59,511 bases of DNA from Flavobacteriales bacterium (GTDB lineage Bacteria > Bacteroidota > Bacteroidia > Flavobacteriales_D > Sanyastnellaceae). The stretch spans positions 1-59,511 of the forward strand of contig JADFAK010000142.1 of assembly GCA_015665315.1 (NCBI GenBank), written 5' to 3'. The position numbers and the translations under genes are program-made. Below the pieces are notes generated by a model. The model did not search any database, had not been told where the DNA came from, and saw nothing but the letters and a program-made list of their open reading frames with translations. Positions within the stretch are counted from its first letter, which is position 1. Every line of letters begins with the position of its first letter. Below, in pieces: positions 1 through 9,019 of the stretch.

Positions 1-2
1 AT

Positions 3-497
3 AGCGATGCCCAGCGGTTGTTGTATGACAAATTCGCGCCACACATGATGTCCGTGTGCTTGCGATATGCTGGGAATCCCGCCGACGCCCAGGATATGAT
101 GCAGGAAGGGTTCATCAAGGTCTTTGATAAATTGGGGAAATTTAGTGGAACTGGCAGTTTAGCCGGTTGGGTGAGGATGGTTGTGATCAACAGTGCGTTG
201 ATTCAATTGCGCCAGAATAAAAAGCACCTATACCACGATGATGTTGAAGAAGCACATGACTTGAGTAACAGTGATGTCGATGTAATTAGTCAGCTCTCAG
301 CAAAAGAGATCGTAAAACTTATTCAGGATATGCCCAATGGCTACCGAACAGTTTTCAATCTATTTGCGGTAGAGGGGTACAGTCACAAAGAGATTGCCGA
401 TATGATGGACATTTCGGAAAACACCAGCAAGACCCAATTTTTTAAAGCCAAAGCTTGGTTGCGAAAGCAGCTTGTTGCATTAGAAAGAACACAGTGA
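3..497 (+). CDS. ECF-type RNA polymerase sigma factor (5' end cut by window)
   Basis: This is the 3' part of a sigma-70 family factor of the extracytoplasmic type, which directs RNA polymerase to a dedicated promoter set. The reading frame is open to the window edge and reads SDAQRLLYDKFAP before the first possible internal start, so the true start lies outside. Region 2 is visible in the first 60 residues (DAQDMMQEGFIKVF, then GSLAGWVRMVVINSAL). Region 4 lies at the C-terminus with a helix-turn-helix around GYSHKEIADMMDISENTSKTQ. The stop codon overlaps the GTG start of the next gene (GTGA), so the two are translationally coupled, as expected for a sigma/anti-sigma pair. The target regulon cannot be read from the sequence. 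Confidence 0.92.
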   Translation, partial: SDAQRLLYDKFAPHMMSVCLRYAGNPADAQDMMQEGFIKVFDKLGKFSGTGSLAGWVRMVVINSALIQLRQNKKHLYHDDVEEAHDLSNSDVDVISQLSAKEIVKLIQDMPNGYRTVFNLFAVEGYSHKEIADMMDISENTSKTQFFKAKAWLRKQLVALERTQ

Positions 498-1573
498 AGT
501 TAACAGACGATCAAATACAAAAGCTTTTTGGTGAAAAGCTCGCGGATGCTCAGGCACCTGTAGACCCCGCCATTTGGAGCAGTGTGCAATCCTCAATAGG
601 AGGAGCGGCAGGTGCTACCGGATCTGGACTTTTTGGAAGTTTGGGATGGATAGCGGGAGCCGTAGCTGTAGTGGCTATTTCGGTTGTGGGCTACATAACC
701 TTGAAAGATGACAGCACCTCGACCAATCCGATTTCACCAATTACTCCAATAGAAAAAAATACGGTTGACATCATTGATCAAGATGAAGTCACAAAGGAAA
801 ATAGTGATGAGACCAACTCAGTTGAGCTAGCTTCTGAGTATAAATCACAGCAAGTCCAAACTGCACAACCAGAATCTGGAAGCAGCGAAAAAGAGCACGT
901 CTCCGTTTCGAACACTCCTATCACACCTATTGAAAAGAGCAAAAACACCGTCGTTTCATATGAGATTGCGCGTGGTGCTTCTCCAATTGTATCGGCCGAT
1001 CCACAAACATCAGATCCCGTGACTTTCGTGGTAGAAAAAGTGGCGCCTCAGCCATTGAGTGCTCAATTTTCGGCCGTTCGAGATTGGCAGGATGAGCTTA
1101 CATACCAATTGGTTGCCGATTATCAAGAAGACGCTGCTTTTGAGTGGTCAATTGATGGCGAAATAATCAATGGAAAGTCAATCGCCTACACATTCGATGA
1201 AGGCGAGCATTTGATTCAGCTTACCGTAACTGGAACAGACGGAAGCAACCAAACACACGAAACACCCCTCCTTGTATATAGAGAGCCCACGGTGCCAGAC
1301 GTGAATACGTTTACACCATTTGGGAGTCCAGGAATCAGTGATTTATTTGATTTACAGTCGGTTGCTGTGAACATTACGATTACCCGTGTTGTTATCAGAG
1401 ACAAGGCCAATCAGGTGGTTTACAACTCGGAGAACCGCATGGGGCCTTGGGATGGAACGGATAGATTTGGGGAGAGATGCAAAGTGACAACCTATACATA
1501 TGTGTACGAGGGAGTAGATGTATTCGGCACTCCTGTTTCGGGTGGAGGTCGTGTGACAATCAACAACAACTAA
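494..1573 (+). CDS. Membrane anti-sigma-like protein with PKD-like and CHU_C-like ectodomain
   Basis: I place the start at the GTG that overlaps the sigma factor stop by 4 nt, giving 359 residues. The frame is open 13 codons further upstream, but that would run inside the sigma gene. A short charged N-terminus of about 45 residues (LTDDQIQKLFGEKLADAQ) is followed by one membrane segment around residues 51-72 (LGWIAGAVAVVAISVVGYIT), then a Ser/Thr-rich linker, a PKD-like fold near residues 200-265, and a C-terminal domain resembling gliding-motility C-terminal modules (VPDVNTFTPFG, GPWDGTDRFG). The context suggests that the cytoplasmic end binds the sigma factor and the outside end senses envelope state. 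No zinc motif typical of ZAS anti-sigma factors is present, so the anti-sigma role is inferred from gene order. Confidence 0.7.
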   Translation: MKLTDDQIQKLFGEKLADAQAPVDPAIWSSVQSSIGGAAGATGSGLFGSLGWIAGAVAVVAISVVGYITLKDDSTSTNPISPITPIEKNTVDIIDQDEVTKENSDETNSVELASEYKSQQVQTAQPESGSSEKEHVSVSNTPITPIEKSKNTVVSYEIARGASPIVSADPQTSDPVTFVVEKVAPQPLSAQFSAVRDWQDELTYQLVADYQEDAAFEWSIDGEIINGKSIAYTFDEGEHLIQLTVTGTDGSNQTHETPLLVYREPTVPDVNTFTPFGSPGISDLFDLQSVAVNITITRVVIRDKANQVVYNSENRMGPWDGTDRFGERCKVTTYTYVYEGVDVFGTPVSGGGRVTINNN

Positions 1574-1590
1574 ATTGATTGAGAAAATAC

Positions 1591-1598
1591 TATATTTG
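1591..1598 (+). promoter_or_regulatory. Bacteroidota -7 promoter box
   Basis: TATATTTG matches the Bacteroidota -7 consensus TAnnTTTG exactly and lies about 85 nt upstream of the ATG at 1683. No good -33 TTTG was seen at the usual 19-nt spacing. It would give the large cargo gene a promoter separate from the sigma/anti-sigma pair. Confidence 0.5.
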
Positions 1599-1682
1599 AG
1601 CCCGTTTTTTAGGGTTAAAGCCTAAGGAATAAACCTTACTACTGAAATTTTCATCAACGGTCCACTCAGGTGGTAATAAAGA

Positions 1683-4600
1683 ATGACCATGAAACAACTA
1701 TTATTCGCATCGCTATTTCTGCTAATCTCTGCGTTTTCCTATGCTCAAGGTGTTGAGCTAGAGCAAGCGGAGAAAGTTTCTGCTCCAGAAGACTGGAAGG
1801 AACGCTTTTTTGAGCTTGACAGAGAAGAGCGATTTGCCGTGTTTGACGATGAAAATATCGACGTCAAAGAAATCTATGAGCTGATTGAGGAAAACCGTGC
1901 GAAGAACCAGTTTCGTAAGAGCGCGGCTGGATCGGATCTTTTTGGCTGCAAAATGTGGTATCCACATGATCCGCTAGAGCAGAACACATTAGATGGTACC
2001 AACTGGGAATTATTTGCCGGAGGTTGTGGTGCTGGACAAGGAGTTGATGTGTTCTGGGGACCGGTAGCCCTAGACTGGGATTTCTGTTTCTTCGGAACAA
2101 CCTACAATCACTTTTATATCAATGCCAAAGGAACACTGTCGTTTATTGATGCCATGTGTGACTGGACTCCTGAGACTTTTCCAGGCGCGAGTTACAACCA
2201 AATTGCAGGTTTCTGGGCCGATTTTGACTTTACGGCGACAGGACTTTGTTATTGGGAGTTGACCGACGGTGCAGCGATTGTGACCTTCGTGGATGTTGGT
2301 TACTGGCCAGGTGCTAACGGTTTGCGTAACACCATGCAAATGATCATTACCGACGGTGTGAGTGACATTCTTCCTGCTGGTTATAACGTAGGATTGATTT
2401 ACGACGACATGCAATGGGCTCACGGTGGTGTTGGTGGCGCCGCGGGATTCGACGGTCCTACGCCAGCGATGGTGGGTGCCGACAAGGGAAGTGGTACGGC
2501 TAATGTTACCATTGGTAGTTTTAACTTTCCTGGAACTGCCTACAACGGCCCTTATGGAGCTGCTGGTGGTGTAAGCTGGTTGGATGACAAGAGTTTCTTT
2601 ATGATGTTGTGTGATGAAAATGGCGATGCTGTTGCCAATCACCCACCCATCCCTACGTATAATAACGCAGCCTTGAACGGCGATTGGCCTTCGATTGCTT
2701 GTGATACATTAACAGTGTGTTTGAACGATACACTTCCTTTTAACGTGCAATACTTAGCTCCTGAAAGTGGACAGATTACCACAATCACTTATGACGATTC
2801 CGGCGCGACTAACTTCGTTCTGGGTGCAGTAAACAACGGCAACGTTGCCTCGATAACTGGTGGTTTTGTTGGAACATCTGATTTTATTGGAGTGCACACA
2901 TTAAGTGTTACTGCCACGGATAACGGAACTCCTTCGGCCTCGGTTACACAGACATTCGTTATTAAAGTACTTGATTTCGAAGCCCCACAAATTGATATCA
3001 TCGGTGATCCTGTCATCTGTCAAGGTCAATTTGCAGAATTGACTGTAGAGCCAGCAGATTTGGACTACTATGTTTGGAGCACAGGATGCCAAGGACCTCT
3101 TCCTGATTGTAATATCGGATACGGCGGTCTGCATTCAGTAACTGCCTACCAAGGTGAATGCTCGACAACAGAATTTGTTGAAGTGGATGTTATTTCTTTT
3201 CCACTTCCATGTCTGGAATATGATCCAGGACCCTTCGCTTGTGTCGGTGATTTAGTAGAAGTGTGCTTTTGTTATCCCGAAGACTATTCAAGCATGTCTT
3301 TTGAGTGCTACGACGAAGTCAACGAAGATTGTGATTTTGGCTCGACCGACCTGAATCAACCATGTGTTGAAGTTGGACCTGGAATTTATACGGCAATCGG
3401 ATTGGATGAAAACGGTTGTGAAGCACGTAATATCTTTAATATTTATAGCGCAGCAGCAGAAATTCCTTGTCCTGACAATCCTGTTTATTGCAACGGGCCA
3501 GAGGCTGTTGAATTTACTGGTGGATTTTCTAATCCAGGTGGAGGTAACCTTTTGATTTATATGTCGGATGCCGACTGTGAATTTGGAGAAGGTTCTTTTA
3601 TTCAAGTAACAATTTGGCCAGCAGGAGAGGATGACCCACTGCCTGTACAAAGTTTCTCCATGACGAACGCATGCTTTACAGCAAATGCCAACTCGCAACA
3701 AATCGAACTGAATTTCGGGGATTCTATCCAAGTTACCTATGTCTCTTCACCTGAAGACAACAATAACAATTCAGTACAGATCTTTAACTGTGCCGGTAAC
3801 AACATGGTTTTCAACGATATTGGATCTAGCGGTGTAATCTGGTCAGGAATGGCCGAGTGCTCTTCAGATCCTGCCACAGGTGTTTGGTCGCAGAATAGCT
3901 GTCCGCTTGACGGAACATTCTCGAATAGCAGTCTGTTCAACAACGTATTTACCCCTCCTACTGCTGGTGTGTACGAACTGTCGTTTACAGAGGACAACTG
4001 CAATATCCAATGTGACTTTACGCTGACCTTTACTGAACCGTTGACCAATGTGTTCCTCACGCCGGACGACGATCAGGTATTGTGTGCGGGAGAGCAGGTC
4101 GACTTGACAGTGAACTACAGCGCTCTTACGGAATGTGACATTGAGATCGATTGGAACAACGCAGTGGCAAGTGGTGATGGCACTACAGCGAGTTATGATC
4201 ATCAGGGAAGCTACGACATGGAAACTGTAAGTGTTACCGTTGAAAATGGTTGTGGATCTGAAACGGTATCTATCGACGTGGAATCACAAGAAATAGTGAA
4301 TGTGGACAACATGGTTGACCAAACTCTTTGTGACGGTCAAAATGCGACCATCGATCCTGTAATTACCGACACTCCTGACTTGCAATACGATTGGAGTGAT
4401 AACCAGTATGACGGTGACGATGAAGTAGTAACGAATCAGTCTGGAGTCTACTCTGTTGTTGTATCCAACGACTGTAGTTCAGATGAAGGCACTGCCAACA
4501 TTATAGTGGCCGCTCCCTACTTTACGAATTGGCCAGATACTATTCTAGAATGTGACGAAAGCTCAGTTCTACTTACCCTTTCTCCAGCCCTTCCTGCAGG

Positions 4601-5297
4601 TTACTCTGCTGTATGGAGCCCAGGAGGATCGATGGGAAATGAATTGGAAGTAAGCAACTCTGGAACTGTTTCTGTAACAGTAGCCGATGATGCTGGATGT
4701 GATACATACACTTCTTCGATAGAGGTCATTATCTCAACTACGCCAGTAATTACTGCTTTGCCTTCACCAGGAGATACGCTTATTCTTTGTCCAAACGAAG
4801 TTGAGGCATTGAGTTTATCGGTAACAGGCGTTGAGTTTTACGACTGGAACCTTCAATGCAACGGTGATATAGTCGACCTTCCTGGTCAAGAGACCTTGAA
4901 TTTAACATCGGCCATGATTCCTGTAGATTGCTTTGGTCAGTATTTGACATTGGAAGGGGTTGCCGACAATGAATGCGGCGCTGAGCGGGTTGAATGGAAA
5001 GTGAAAGCAGATCTCTGCTTTGTGAAATTCCCGAACATCTTTACACCTGACAATGATTCAAATGGTGCTAACAACCGATTGGTTTTTGAAGGATCAGAAG
5101 CATACGATCACGTTGAAGTATTCATTTACGATAGATGGGGTCGCCTAGTTTATGAAAGTGCCGACTATGGTAACAACTGGGACGCAGAAGGCGAAAAAGA
5201 TGGTACGTATTGGTACATCGCTCGTTTGATGGATTCAACCAATGAAGTTGTAACAGAACATACTAGTAACTTGATGATCAAGCGTCTGAAAGACTAA
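1683..5297 (+). CDS. Large T9SS cargo protein with nidogen-like domain and CHU_C sorting domain
   Basis: A 1204-residue secreted protein. It begins with MTMKQLLFASLFLLISAFSYAQ, a clear Sec signal peptide; ATG at 1689 is an equally possible start. Residues about 70-330 resemble a nidogen-like beta domain (WGPVALDWDFCFFGTTYNHFYINAKGTLSF, FWADFDF). The middle is a chain of cysteine-containing Ig/PKD-like modules. The last 90 residues are a type B T9SS C-terminal domain (FPNIFTPDNDSNGANN, VEVFIYDRWGRLVYES, GTYWYIARL), which directs passage through the outer membrane and surface attachment. The gene follows the sigma/anti-sigma pair in the same direction but has its own -7 box, and a rho-independent terminator follows. 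The ligand is unknown; adhesion is likely. Confidence 0.88.
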   Translation: MTMKQLLFASLFLLISAFSYAQGVELEQAEKVSAPEDWKERFFELDREERFAVFDDENIDVKEIYELIEENRAKNQFRKSAAGSDLFGCKMWYPHDPLEQNTLDGTNWELFAGGCGAGQGVDVFWGPVALDWDFCFFGTTYNHFYINAKGTLSFIDAMCDWTPETFPGASYNQIAGFWADFDFTATGLCYWELTDGAAIVTFVDVGYWPGANGLRNTMQMIITDGVSDILPAGYNVGLIYDDMQWAHGGVGGAAGFDGPTPAMVGADKGSGTANVTIGSFNFPGTAYNGPYGAAGGVSWLDDKSFFMMLCDENGDAVANHPPIPTYNNAALNGDWPSIACDTLTVCLNDTLPFNVQYLAPESGQITTITYDDSGATNFVLGAVNNGNVASITGGFVGTSDFIGVHTLSVTATDNGTPSASVTQTFVIKVLDFEAPQIDIIGDPVICQGQFAELTVEPADLDYYVWSTGCQGPLPDCNIGYGGLHSVTAYQGECSTTEFVEVDVISFPLPCLEYDPGPFACVGDLVEVCFCYPEDYSSMSFECYDEVNEDCDFGSTDLNQPCVEVGPGIYTAIGLDENGCEARNIFNIYSAAAEIPCPDNPVYCNGPEAVEFTGGFSNPGGGNLLIYMSDADCEFGEGSFIQVTIWPAGEDDPLPVQSFSMTNACFTANANSQQIELNFGDSIQVTYVSSPEDNNNNSVQIFNCAGNNMVFNDIGSSGVIWSGMAECSSDPATGVWSQNSCPLDGTFSNSSLFNNVFTPPTAGVYELSFTEDNCNIQCDFTLTFTEPLTNVFLTPDDDQVLCAGEQVDLTVNYSALTECDIEIDWNNAVASGDGTTASYDHQGSYDMETVSVTVENGCGSETVSIDVESQEIVNVDNMVDQTLCDGQNATIDPVITDTPDLQYDWSDNQYDGDDEVVTNQSGVYSVVVSNDCSSDEGTANIIVAAPYFTNWPDTILECDESSVLLTLSPALPAGYSAVWSPGGSMGNELEVSNSGTVSVTVADDAGCDTYTSSIEVIISTTPVITALPSPGDTLILCPNEVEALSLSVTGVEFYDWNLQCNGDIVDLPGQETLNLTSAMIPVDCFGQYLTLEGVADNECGAERVEWKVKADLCFVKFPNIFTPDNDSNGANNRLVFEGSEAYDHVEVFIYDRWGRLVYESADYGNNWDAEGEKDGTYWYIARLMDSTNEVVTEHTSNLMIKRLKD

Positions 5298-5315
5298 GTA
5301 GATTAAGACATAAAG

Positions 5316-5352
5316 AAGGCCGCCTCGTTGTTCAAACTTGGCGGCTTTTTTG
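5316..5352 (+). terminator. Rho-independent terminator after the 1204-residue cargo gene
   Basis: GCCGCC (5319-5324) pairs with GGCGGC (5340-5345) and is followed by six T residues. It lies 20 nt past the stop codon. Confidence 0.85.
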
Positions 5353-5449
5353 TACCCGAAATCCAATCTTCCGCTGTCAATTCTTCGCGAAAACAAAGCC
5401 CACACACTTTCAATAGGCACAGCTGTGAATTTTGTTCTAGATTCGCATT

Positions 5450-6805
5450 ATGGCCAAAGTGAAATCTGTTTTTTTCTGTCAAAATTGCGGCAATGAAGTC
5501 GCCCAATGGGTAGGCAAATGCCCCGCATGCCACGAGTGGAACACCTTGGTAGAAGAACGCACCACAGGAGCCAAAGCAGATGCGCGAACTTCTTCGGGCA
5601 TCAAAGCCAAGGCTATTCGGCTGGATCAAATTGAAACAGACAACCAACAACGTATTTCGATTCTGGACAAAGAGCTAAGTCGGGTACTCGGCGGAGGAAT
5701 GGTTCCTGGCAGTGTTATTCTCTTTGGAGGTGAACCTGGTATCGGCAAGTCGACCTTGATGTTGCAACTTGCACTTCGAGATCCTGCCCTTACTTGCTTG
5801 TATATCTCTGGTGAAGAAAGCACGCAACAAATTCGCATGCGCGCCGAGAGAATCGGTCTGCCCTTAGACCACTGCTTCCTGCTCACCGAGACCAACACAC
5901 ACAATATCCTAGCTCAAATCGAAGAGGTCAATCCTGGGTTTATCATCGTAGACTCAATCCAAACAATGCACTCACCTATGATCGAGTCATCGCCGGGAAG
6001 TGTTTCTCAAATTCGTGAGTGCACTTCAGACTTCATTCGCCTGGCCAAAGAATCGGCCATTCCGACATTTTTAATCGGTCATATTACGAAAGATGGTTCC
6101 CTTGCCGGACCAAAAGTACTTGAACACATGGTCGACACGGTTCTTCAATTCGAGGGAGATCGCAACCATGTGTACCGACTGCTACGAAGCGTCAAAAATC
6201 GATTTGGTTCTACAAACGAACTTGGGATCTACGAGATGCAAGGAACTGGCCTGAGAGAAGTCGAAAATCCCTCGGAGATCTTGATCAATACGAATGACGA
6301 CGAACTCAGTGGATCGGCCATTGCGGCGTCGATGGAAGGTTTACGGCCCATGCTTGTTGAAATTCAGGCACTCGTGAGCACGGCAGTCTACGGTACACCT
6401 CAACGATCGGCGACTGGATTTGATACGAAGCGCTTGAATATGCTCTTGGCCGTCATGGAAAAGCGGTGCGGATTTAAACTCGGCGTCAAAGACGTTTTCT
6501 TGAACGTGGCGGGCGGCGTGCGCGTGGATGATCCGGCGATTGACTTGGCTGTTATTGCCGCCATCCTGTCTTCTACTGCCGATATGTCGATTTCGAAAAA
6601 TGTGGCTTTCGCCGCGGAAGTGGGCCTCTCAGGGGAAATCAGACCGGTAAATCGCGTAGATCAGCGAATCTCTGAGGCTGAAAAATTGGGTTTTTCGCGC
6701 ATTTTCATTTCGAAGCACAACAAAGGACTCAACCCAAAGAATTACAAGATCGAGGTCGTGATGGCATCGAAAGTCGAGCACATTGTCCGTGATCTTTTCG
6801 CTTAA
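5450..6805 (+). CDS. radA: DNA repair protein RadA
   Basis: RadA (Sms) is a RecA-like ATPase that promotes branch migration of recombination intermediates. All family marks are present over the usual length of 451 residues: an N-terminal zinc finger with C10, C13, C24 and C27 (CQNCGN, CPACHEW), Walker A GGEPGIGKST at 93-102, the RadA-specific KNRFG motif at 249-253, and a C-terminal Lon-protease-like domain. The ATG at 5450 starts MAKVKSVFFCQNCG, the typical N-terminus. The gene is transcribed alone; its 3' end lies 8 nt from the end of the convergent rsmI with no hairpin between them. Confidence 0.97.
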   Translation: MAKVKSVFFCQNCGNEVAQWVGKCPACHEWNTLVEERTTGAKADARTSSGIKAKAIRLDQIETDNQQRISILDKELSRVLGGGMVPGSVILFGGEPGIGKSTLMLQLALRDPALTCLYISGEESTQQIRMRAERIGLPLDHCFLLTETNTHNILAQIEEVNPGFIIVDSIQTMHSPMIESSPGSVSQIRECTSDFIRLAKESAIPTFLIGHITKDGSLAGPKVLEHMVDTVLQFEGDRNHVYRLLRSVKNRFGSTNELGIYEMQGTGLREVENPSEILINTNDDELSGSAIAASMEGLRPMLVEIQALVSTAVYGTPQRSATGFDTKRLNMLLAVMEKRCGFKLGVKDVFLNVAGGVRVDDPAIDLAVIAAILSSTADMSISKNVAFAAEVGLSGEIRPVNRVDQRISEAEKLGFSRIFISKHNKGLNPKNYKIEVVMASKVEHIVRDLFA

Positions 6806-6813
6806 TTTCTAGG

Positions 6814-7485
6814 TTATTTTACGCCATGAAGGCAAATGACGAATTCTCCTCGAGGGGCATTTTTGGTGAAATGTGCAAGCGCCTCAGTGGTTGTTCCGCG
6901 CACAATCTCCTCGTACATCTTGGTAAGCTCTCTACTCACAGATATCTGTCGGTCCGGACCGCAAAATTCAACTAGCGAATTCAAGGTCTTGAGTAATCGA
7001 TGCGGCGACTCGTAGAAAACGATGGTACGCGGCTCAATCGCCATGGCTTCGAAGCGCGTTTGTCGGCCCTTTTTGTGTGGCAAGAATCCTTCGTAGACAA
7101 ACTTCTCACAAGGCATTCCAGAAGCGACCAAAGCCGTCACAAAAGCTGTTGCACCTGGCAGTACTTCAACGTCGATGTTTTCGTTTACGCATTCACGAAT
7201 CAACAAATAACCAGGATCCGATATGGCTGGTGTTCCGGCGTCGGTGATTAGGGCCATGACGGTTCCTAATTTCAGTTTTTCGACGACACGGTCCTTGATC
7301 TTATGTTCGTTGTTGAGGTGATAGGCTTTGAGTGGCTTGTCTATGTCGTAATGCTTCAACAACCGGCCACTGGTCCGCGTGTCTTCGCACAAAATCTCGT
7401 CTACTTCTTTGAGCGTTTCAAGCGCCCGAAGCGTAATATCTTTGAGGTTCCCGATGGGAGTGGGTATGACGTAGAGTTTGGACAT
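6814..7485 (-). CDS. rsmI: 16S rRNA (cytidine(1402)-2'-O)-methyltransferase
   Basis: RsmI methylates the 2'-O of C1402 in the ribosomal decoding centre using S-adenosylmethionine. The start is the ATG at 7485 (MSKLYVIPTPIGNLKD); the open frame runs 25 codons further but that extension overlaps the upstream gene. The protein is 223 residues. Diagnostic motifs are TPIGNLKDIT near the N-terminus, CEDTRTSGRLL, ALITDAGTPAISDPG for cofactor binding, and VFYESPHRLLKTL. It starts 5 nt after the stop of the acidic repeat protein, so the two are co-transcribed. Confidence 0.96.
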   Translation of the reverse strand: MSKLYVIPTPIGNLKDITLRALETLKEVDEILCEDTRTSGRLLKHYDIDKPLKAYHLNNEHKIKDRVVEKLKLGTVMALITDAGTPAISDPGYLLIRECVNENIDVEVLPGATAFVTALVASGMPCEKFVYEGFLPHKKGRQTRFEAMAIEPRTIVFYESPHRLLKTLNSLVEFCGPDRQISVSRELTKMYEEIVRGTTTEALAHFTKNAPRGEFVICLHGVK

Positions 7486-7490
7486 GGATG

Positions 7491-8615
7491 TTATTGCTCG
7501 AGGAATCTTCTCTCGATCAATTCGAGAAACTGTTCGACCGTTTGGTCCTCTAGATTCCAATCAGAAGCACCACAATTGAGCTCCAAATAATTCCACGCTT
7601 CGTCGTACGAATTAAACGTGTTGATCTCACTTATTGCCTCGTGGTAAACGGTGTCATTTTTGTCAAACAGCTCGTTGATGAATAGGAACTTCTGGTTCAG
7701 AGAAATAGCTTTTTTTAGATCGGCAATCGGAGTCATTCCTAGCTTGTCGGCCAAGGAAAGTTCCCTTCTTCCTGAACTCAATCGATCGTTAATAGATGTG
7801 TCTTTCGAACCCAAACCGATATCTACAGAGCCAACCGCCTTTTTTTCTTTCGCTACTTCTTCTATTTCTTCCTCTTGTTCAACCTCGGCTACTTTCTCGC
7901 TTTTCTTTCGTACGGCCGAAATCGATACACCAAACTCATGCGGCGCCGGTCGGTCCATTTCGTCCTCTACATCGGCTTCATCAGAAAGATCTTCTTGAAC
8001 TTCTTCCTCTTTTTCTTCCTCTACTTCAGACTCTTCTTCAACCTCAGCTATATCTTCCATTTTCCTACCTACAGCCGAAACTGAAATACCAAACTCATGC
8101 GGCGCTGGTCGGTCCATTTTATCCTCGGTGTCGACTTCTTCAGAATTGTCATCTTCAACCTCTTCAGCTTTTTCTTCTACTTCAGGCTCCTCTTCAGAAA
8201 TACCAGCAACGTCAAGATGCACGCCAAACAAGGTCTCTTGAATCGGCACGGTGGCCTCTTTGATGGCATCGATGAGGGAAGTTTGGTTCGGCGAAACAAG
8301 TTTGTCTGACAGCAAAGTAGACTCACTTTCAGCAGGCGCTTTCGGTGTCGAAACACCCACCTCATCCTCCATGGCCTTGAATCGCAAGACGACCAAGCGC
8401 TCGTACAATTCTCTAGCCTCTTCGCACAGTTCGTCCACACGCTCTAAATCCAGCGCTCCGTTCTCCAAATCTTGAAGAGCGTCATGTAGTCGGCCCGCAA
8501 TGGCCTTCATTGATTTATGTTCACCAGTTGACATATCCCAGCAAAAATAAGCATTCCTCGTGAGGTGAGAAGGATGTTCGGGCAGTTGGATTTGTGGATG
8601 AATTTGAAAGATCAT
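7491..8615 (-). CDS. Acidic repeat-containing hypothetical protein
   Basis: I do not recognise a characterised family for this 374-residue protein. The N-terminal 90 residues are helical and charged (MKAIAGRLHDALQDLENG, ELCEEARELYERLV). The middle is a low-complexity, Glu-rich linker carrying two near-identical short modules built on MDRPAPHEFG followed by S-SAV. The last 100 residues form a compact domain (LSLADKLGMTPIADLKKAIS, KFLFINELF, YDEAWNYLELNCG). There is no signal peptide or membrane segment, so it should be cytoplasmic. ATG at 8615 is used; ATG at 8534 or 8510 is possible. It is the first gene of an operon with rsmI. The C-terminal module looks conserved and the linker fast-evolving. 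Confidence 0.75.
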   Translation of the reverse strand: MIFQIHPQIQLPEHPSHLTRNAYFCWDMSTGEHKSMKAIAGRLHDALQDLENGALDLERVDELCEEARELYERLVVLRFKAMEDEVGVSTPKAPAESESTLLSDKLVSPNQTSLIDAIKEATVPIQETLFGVHLDVAGISEEEPEVEEKAEEVEDDNSEEVDTEDKMDRPAPHEFGISVSAVGRKMEDIAEVEEESEVEEEKEEEVQEDLSDEADVEDEMDRPAPHEFGVSISAVRKKSEKVAEVEQEEEIEEVAKEKKAVGSVDIGLGSKDTSINDRLSSGRRELSLADKLGMTPIADLKKAISLNQKFLFINELFDKNDTVYHEAISEINTFNSYDEAWNYLELNCGASDWNLEDQTVEQFLELIERRFLEQ

Positions 8616-8718
8616 TTTTATAGAATTAGGTACTTGGATAACGCTAGGAAATCGGGTTTTAATATTTAATGCAAGTGGTTCATGTCAGGAGATAGGAAGG
8701 GTTTTGTCGTTCTCGTGA

Positions 8719-8895
8719 CTCGCACTCGATACTGTAGCTAGTGTGCTTTGTAATCGGGAAACTGAAGGTCAGAACGAGTGCGAGAGCGAGTTTTGAGGGA
8801 GCTTGGAGTACAACTCTCTTGCTCGATACTCACGCTCAAGAATGTCCCTGGGGTTTGGGCGCACAGAGGAATTTGAAGGTCAGTGCGAGTGCGAG
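8719..8895. repeat. Inverted and direct repeat cluster in the 8616-9019 intergenic region
   Basis: CTCGCACTCG (8719-8728) is the exact reverse complement of CGAGTGCGAG (8775-8784). A 21-nt unit starting GAAGGTCAG and ending GAGTGCGAG occurs at 8764-8784 and again at 8875-8895 with two mismatches, 111 nt apart. A related motif, CTCGATACTCACGCTC, lies near 8822. Short open frames overlap this stretch but look like read-through of the repeats. Apart from this cluster I see nothing else in the 404-nt gap. Confidence 0.6.
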
Positions 8896-9019
8896 GGTCG
8901 AGCAAATGTATTTGGAGGAAGGGGATATTCTCGACATCTAATTATTTATATATCATTTGAAGTTTGTGTGGTTCAATTGAAATTGGTTCTTTTAAAGTCT
9001 AAACGAAAAACCAAATACT

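Noticed and set aside
7651-8475. Several plus-strand open frames opposite the acidic repeat protein
   Set aside because: They mirror the Glu-rich codons as Ser/Phe/Leu-rich sequence. The minus-strand gene has domain-like ends and fits the rsmI operon.
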